Source: an uncultured Verrucomicrobiota bacterium (GTDB lineage Bacteria > Verrucomicrobiota > Verrucomicrobiae > Opitutales > Opitutaceae). From it: a DNA stretch of 23,530 bases. The DNA lies in contig CAMLQS010000033.1 of assembly GCA_946482165.1 (NCBI GenBank), positions 1 to 23,530 of the forward strand, written 5' to 3'. Shown here piece after piece: positions 20,886 to 23,530 of the stretch (within the stretch, counting starts at the first letter, position 1; each line of letters begins with the position of its first letter). The position numbers were made by a program, and so were the translations under genes. The notes under the pieces are model-generated. The model made no database searches, had not been told where the DNA came from, and saw only the letters and a list, made by a program, of their open reading frames with translations.

Positions 20886-23111
20886 TCAACGGGTGGATCC
20901 CTGCGCGGCGGCGGCCAGCGCCTCCGCCTCGTCCAAGAGCAGCTTGGCAAAGGCCCAGTCATACCAAAAGCCGTCGCTGGGTTTGCCCTCGGCCAATCCG
21001 CTGGCAAACTTGGCCGCGATATCCGCTCGGGCGGTGGCGAGCAAGGAGGCGGCCGTGTCCCGATGTCCTTCACTCAACGCGCACAAGGCGAGCAGGGCGC
21101 GTTTGCTGGCCGTAAGCGCCGACGAGTGAAGGCCTTCATCGTAACCAAGTGCCGCCGCGTAACGAGCCCCGGAAAGGTCTCCTTGACGATATCGCCAGAG
21201 GGCCACCGGGAGGGACGACCATACGACACCATTGTCGAGAAGAGCGAGGTTGGGAAGGGTGGAGAACCAGCGTTCGACGCGTTCGCCGAGGGCATAGAGA
21301 CTTTGTTGTAAATGCGCATCGGCCGGCCGCAGCAGGCAAAGCTTGAGCACGCGGCCGACCGCGTCGCCGTTTTCGACTGCGGCGAAGCGTTTGGCGTGGT
21401 CGTGGCGAAAGGTTTCGTAACGGGCGACATCGTTGCTCATGAGCAAGGCCACGCCGTAGGCATGGTGATCCATGGTGACATCCCTCCACGAGTCGAGCTG
21501 CCCGACGCGTTCGACGACCGCGAAGCGGTCCGCCGCTTCGGCCCATCGCTGCCGGCCCCCCAGCCAGGTGCCGATCGTGCGATAGGCGGTGAGCCCCTCG
21601 AAGGAGGGGCGGTCGGGCGAATGGCGCACGGCGGCGAGGAGGGAGTTGGCCTCTTCCATGCGGTTTTCACGGCTGAGGAAAACCGCGTTGGAAATCTTCT
21701 CCGCATCCTCGGCGATCGCGCGCAGGCGGGTCTGTTCCTGTAGAGCGGCGCGCTCGCGCAAGTAGAGCCAGGTGGAGGCGCCGAGCCCGCCGAGGAGCGT
21801 GGCAAGGATCGCGGCGCCGGCGACGAATGCGAAGCGGTGGCGGCGCACCAGTTTTCCCAATTGATAACATCCCCCCGGCGGCCGCGCGACCACCGGTTCT
21901 TCATCCAGATAACGGCGCAGGTCGACCGCCAGCCCTTGCGCGGTGGAGTATCGCCGTTGCCGGTCTTTCTCCAACGCGCGCATGACAACCCAGTCCAGGT
22001 CGCGTCGCAGCGTCGCGGTGATCGCGGATGGCGTGCAACGGCGGCGGGCGGCGAGTTCCGCCACGGCGTCGGCGGGCAGGCTTCTCAAAAGGGCCGAAGG
22101 CGCGGGCGGATCGACCTCGCGCAAGGTGTGGCGCAGGGCGTCGAGGCCGGCGTCGACGAGATGCTTCGAGTCGAAGGGAGGCCGGCCGGCGAGCAATTCG
22201 TAGAGCAGCGCGCCCAAGCTGTAGATATCGGCCCGCGTATCCACGTCGGCACGACCGGGCTCGGCCTGCTCCGGGCTCATGTAGGCGGGCGTGCCGATGA
22301 ACTGGTCCGCTCCGAGGGTGACGCTCGGCTCGTCGGCGGCGTGGCCGGAAACCGCCTTGGCGACGCCGAAGTCGATGATCTTGGGCGTGGCGACGCCGTC
22401 CTGAAAGGCGACGAGCACGTTGGACGGTTTGAGATCGCGGTGGAGGATGCCCTTCTGGTGGGCGTGTTGCACCGCCAGGCAAACCTGGATGAACAAGTCC
22501 AGACGCTCGCGCACCGACAAGCGCCGGGTGTCGCAATAGGTGGTGATGCGCTCGCCGGTCACCAGCTCCATGGCGAAAAAGGGCCGGCCCGCGTCGGTCG
22601 CGCCGGCGTCGAACACCCGGGCGATGTGCGGGTGGTTCATCATCGCCAAGGCCTGCCGCTCCAGCGTGAAGCGGGCGATGACCCGCTCGGTGTCCATGCC
22701 GAGGCGGATGACCTTGAGCGCGACCTGACGGCGCACCGGCTCCTCCTGTTCGGCGAGGTAAACGACTCCGCAGCCACCTTCTCCCAAGCGGCGGACGATG
22801 CGATATCGTCCGATGCGCGCGGGGTCCGCTCCGACCGTCGCCGAGTCCGCGTCCTTCCCGGCGGGCGGATCGGCGGGCGCCTCGGGCGAAGGAGCGGTTT
22901 CGCCGGAACCAGGCGGAGCGGGCGGGACGAAGTCGAAAAAAGTCGCGGCCTCGACGTGCGCGGCGAGCAGCGCGCCGAGGCGCTCGCGCAGGGCGGGATC
23001 GGCGGCGCAGGTTTTGTCGAGGAAGGCTTCGCGCAGCGCCGGATCGGTCAGTTCGAGGGCGGCTTCGAACAGCGTCCGCTCGATCTCCATGTCACGCTCG
23101 TCGTCGTTCAT
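20886..23111 (-). CDS. Membrane Ser/Thr protein kinase (PknB-type) coupled to an ECF sigma factor
   Basis: A 741-aa Hanks-type kinase. The N-terminal 1-60 is an acidic helical segment (LFEAALELTDPALREAFLD) typical of planctomycete/verrucomicrobial kinases. A Pro-rich linker follows, then the kinase domain (about 102-400): GEGGCGVVY (110-118), Lys133 in VALKVI, HRDLKPSN with catalytic Asp226, DFG (247-249) and GTPAYMSPE (273-281). All key residues are present, so it should be active. One membrane helix (about 426-450) separates it from a helical, TPR-like C-terminal region (about 460-741) that is probably periplasmic and sensory. The start ATG has AAGGAG at 23117-23122 and overlaps the sigma-gene stop as ATGA, so the pair is translationally coupled. 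The targets are unknown; regulating the adjacent sigma factor is the usual inference for such pairs. Confidence 0.93.
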   Translation of the reverse strand: MNDDERDMEIERTLFEAALELTDPALREAFLDKTCAADPALRERLGALLAAHVEAATFFDFVPPAPPGSGETAPSPEAPADPPAGKDADSATVGADPARIGRYRIVRRLGEGGCGVVYLAEQEEPVRRQVALKVIRLGMDTERVIARFTLERQALAMMNHPHIARVFDAGATDAGRPFFAMELVTGERITTYCDTRRLSVRERLDLFIQVCLAVQHAHQKGILHRDLKPSNVLVAFQDGVATPKIIDFGVAKAVSGHAADEPSVTLGADQFIGTPAYMSPEQAEPGRADVDTRADIYSLGALLYELLAGRPPFDSKHLVDAGLDALRHTLREVDPPAPSALLRSLPADAVAELAARRRCTPSAITATLRRDLDWVVMRALEKDRQRRYSTAQGLAVDLRRYLDEEPVVARPPGGCYQLGKLVRRHRFAFVAGAAILATLLGGLGASTWLYLRERAALQEQTRLRAIAEDAEKISNAVFLSRENRMEEANSLLAAVRHSPDRPSFEGLTAYRTIGTWLGGRQRWAEAADRFAVVERVGQLDSWRDVTMDHHAYGVALLMSNDVARYETFRHDHAKRFAAVENGDAVGRVLKLCLLRPADAHLQQSLYALGERVERWFSTLPNLALLDNGVVWSSLPVALWRYRQGDLSGARYAAALGYDEGLHSSALTASKRALLALCALSEGHRDTAASLLATARADIAAKFASGLAEGKPSDGFWYDWAFAKLLLDEAEALAAAAQGSTR

Positions 23112-23530
23112 GCCGACTCCTTGATGAGCTGCATCAGGCGGGCCCGGGCATAGGTCCAGCGTCGCTCGACGGTGCGCTCGCCGACGCCCAGGATGCCGGC
23201 GATTTCGCTGACGGTGTAGTTGCCGAAGAACTTCAGGGTGACCACGCGCGCGCCCTCGGGATCGAGCTGCTCGAGACGGGTAAGCGCCTGGTCCACGAGG
23301 AGCACGCGCTCGTCGGGCGCGGTGGCGGCGAGATCGATGTCGACGAGATCGATGCGCACGGGATTGGAGCCGCGCTTGAGGCGGGCCTTTTGACGCGCGT
23401 GGTCCACGAGGATGCGTCGCATGGCCATGGCGGCCACGCGAAAGAAGTGGGCGCGATCCTGCCAGCGACGTTCGCCGGCGCCGGACAGTCGCAGCCAGGC
23501 CTCGTGCACCAGCGCGGTGGGTTGAAGCGT
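23108..23530 (-). CDS. ECF RNA polymerase sigma factor, 5' end cut off by the window
   Basis: The frame is open to the window edge; 140 codons are visible and the true start lies beyond 23530. LQPTALVHEAWLRL (including the first codons at the edge) and AHFFRVAAMAMRRILVDHAR are the region-2 hallmarks of the ECF group paired with Ser/Thr kinases in Planctomycetes and Verrucomicrobia. The C-terminal part, LKFFGNYTVSEIAGILGV.ERTVERRW, is the region-4 helix-turn-helix that reads the -35 element. A GTG at 23509 is not the start because the conserved N-terminal motif extends past it. No anti-sigma factor is seen; the kinase immediately downstream overlaps by 4 bases and may be the regulator. Confidence 0.93.
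   Translation of the reverse strand, partial: TLQPTALVHEAWLRLSGAGERRWQDRAHFFRVAAMAMRRILVDHARQKARLKRGSNPVRIDLVDIDLAATAPDERVLLVDQALTRLEQLDPEGARVVTLKFFGNYTVSEIAGILGVGERTVERRWTYARARLMQLIKESA

Noticed and set aside
1..23530. tRNA, rRNA, riboswitch, origin or integrase/attachment site
   Set aside because: None could be recognised by reading the sequence on either strand.

Overview
The window is a GC-rich bacterial segment dominated by large secreted carbohydrate-active enzymes. Several features together point to Verrucomicrobiota, most likely Opitutaceae: a PEP-CTERM protein carrying an autotransporter-associated strand repeat, long secreted multi-modular enzymes ending in a short C-terminal region of the form 'Y.iERStDLttWq...RRFYR', and an ECF sigma factor translationally coupled to a membrane Ser/Thr protein kinase. 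This placement is inference from gene content; there is no rRNA or other phylogenetic marker. Every gene I accept is on the minus strand except the GH5 glucanase.

Layout. 55-1328: a small minus-strand operon of a 59-aa protein, a nucleotidyltransferase-like gene broken by two compensating frameshifts, and an unrecognised 105-aa protein. 1458-3587: a secreted two-domain esterase (CE4 polysaccharide deacetylase plus CE2-type SGNH esterase). It is divergent from a plus-strand GH5 endoglucanase with X2, CBM46-like and further binding modules (3956-6460); the 368-bp gap between them holds AT-rich dyads. 6602-8548: GH43 glycosidase with a CBM32-type domain. 8697-14177: a 1826-aa alginate-lyase-superfamily protein with a long tail of FN3, LamG, discoidin and ricin-like modules. 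14310-15998: a PEP-CTERM surface protein. 16254-18698 and 18939-20600: GH95 and GH29 alpha-L-fucosidases. 20710-20885: a 176-bp element with 25-bp terminal inverted repeats. 20886-23111 and 23108-23530: the kinase and the truncated ECF sigma gene.

Functionally, endoglucanase (GH5_4-like), fucosidases (GH29, GH95), GH43 side-chain hydrolase and deacetylase/esterase activities would fit stepwise breakdown of a fucosylated, acetylated plant or algal hemicellulose such as xyloglucan. The alginate-lyase-like protein suggests that uronate polymers are also attacked. No SusC/SusD pair, TonB receptor, sugar transporter or exosortase is present. The kinase/sigma pair could sense an envelope or nutritional signal, but nothing in the sequence ties it to the enzyme genes.

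The least explained signals are non-coding. A similar leader block lies just upstream of several of the minus-strand secreted-protein genes: strong in front of GH29 and the PEP-CTERM gene, and a shorter related core before the alginate-lyase-like, GH43 and GH95 genes. These same genes lack a recognisable Shine-Dalgarno sequence, whereas the GH5 and kinase genes have one. The other non-coding signals are a REP/BIME-like pair of palindromes between the fucosidase genes and the MITE-like element that abuts the kinase stop codon.
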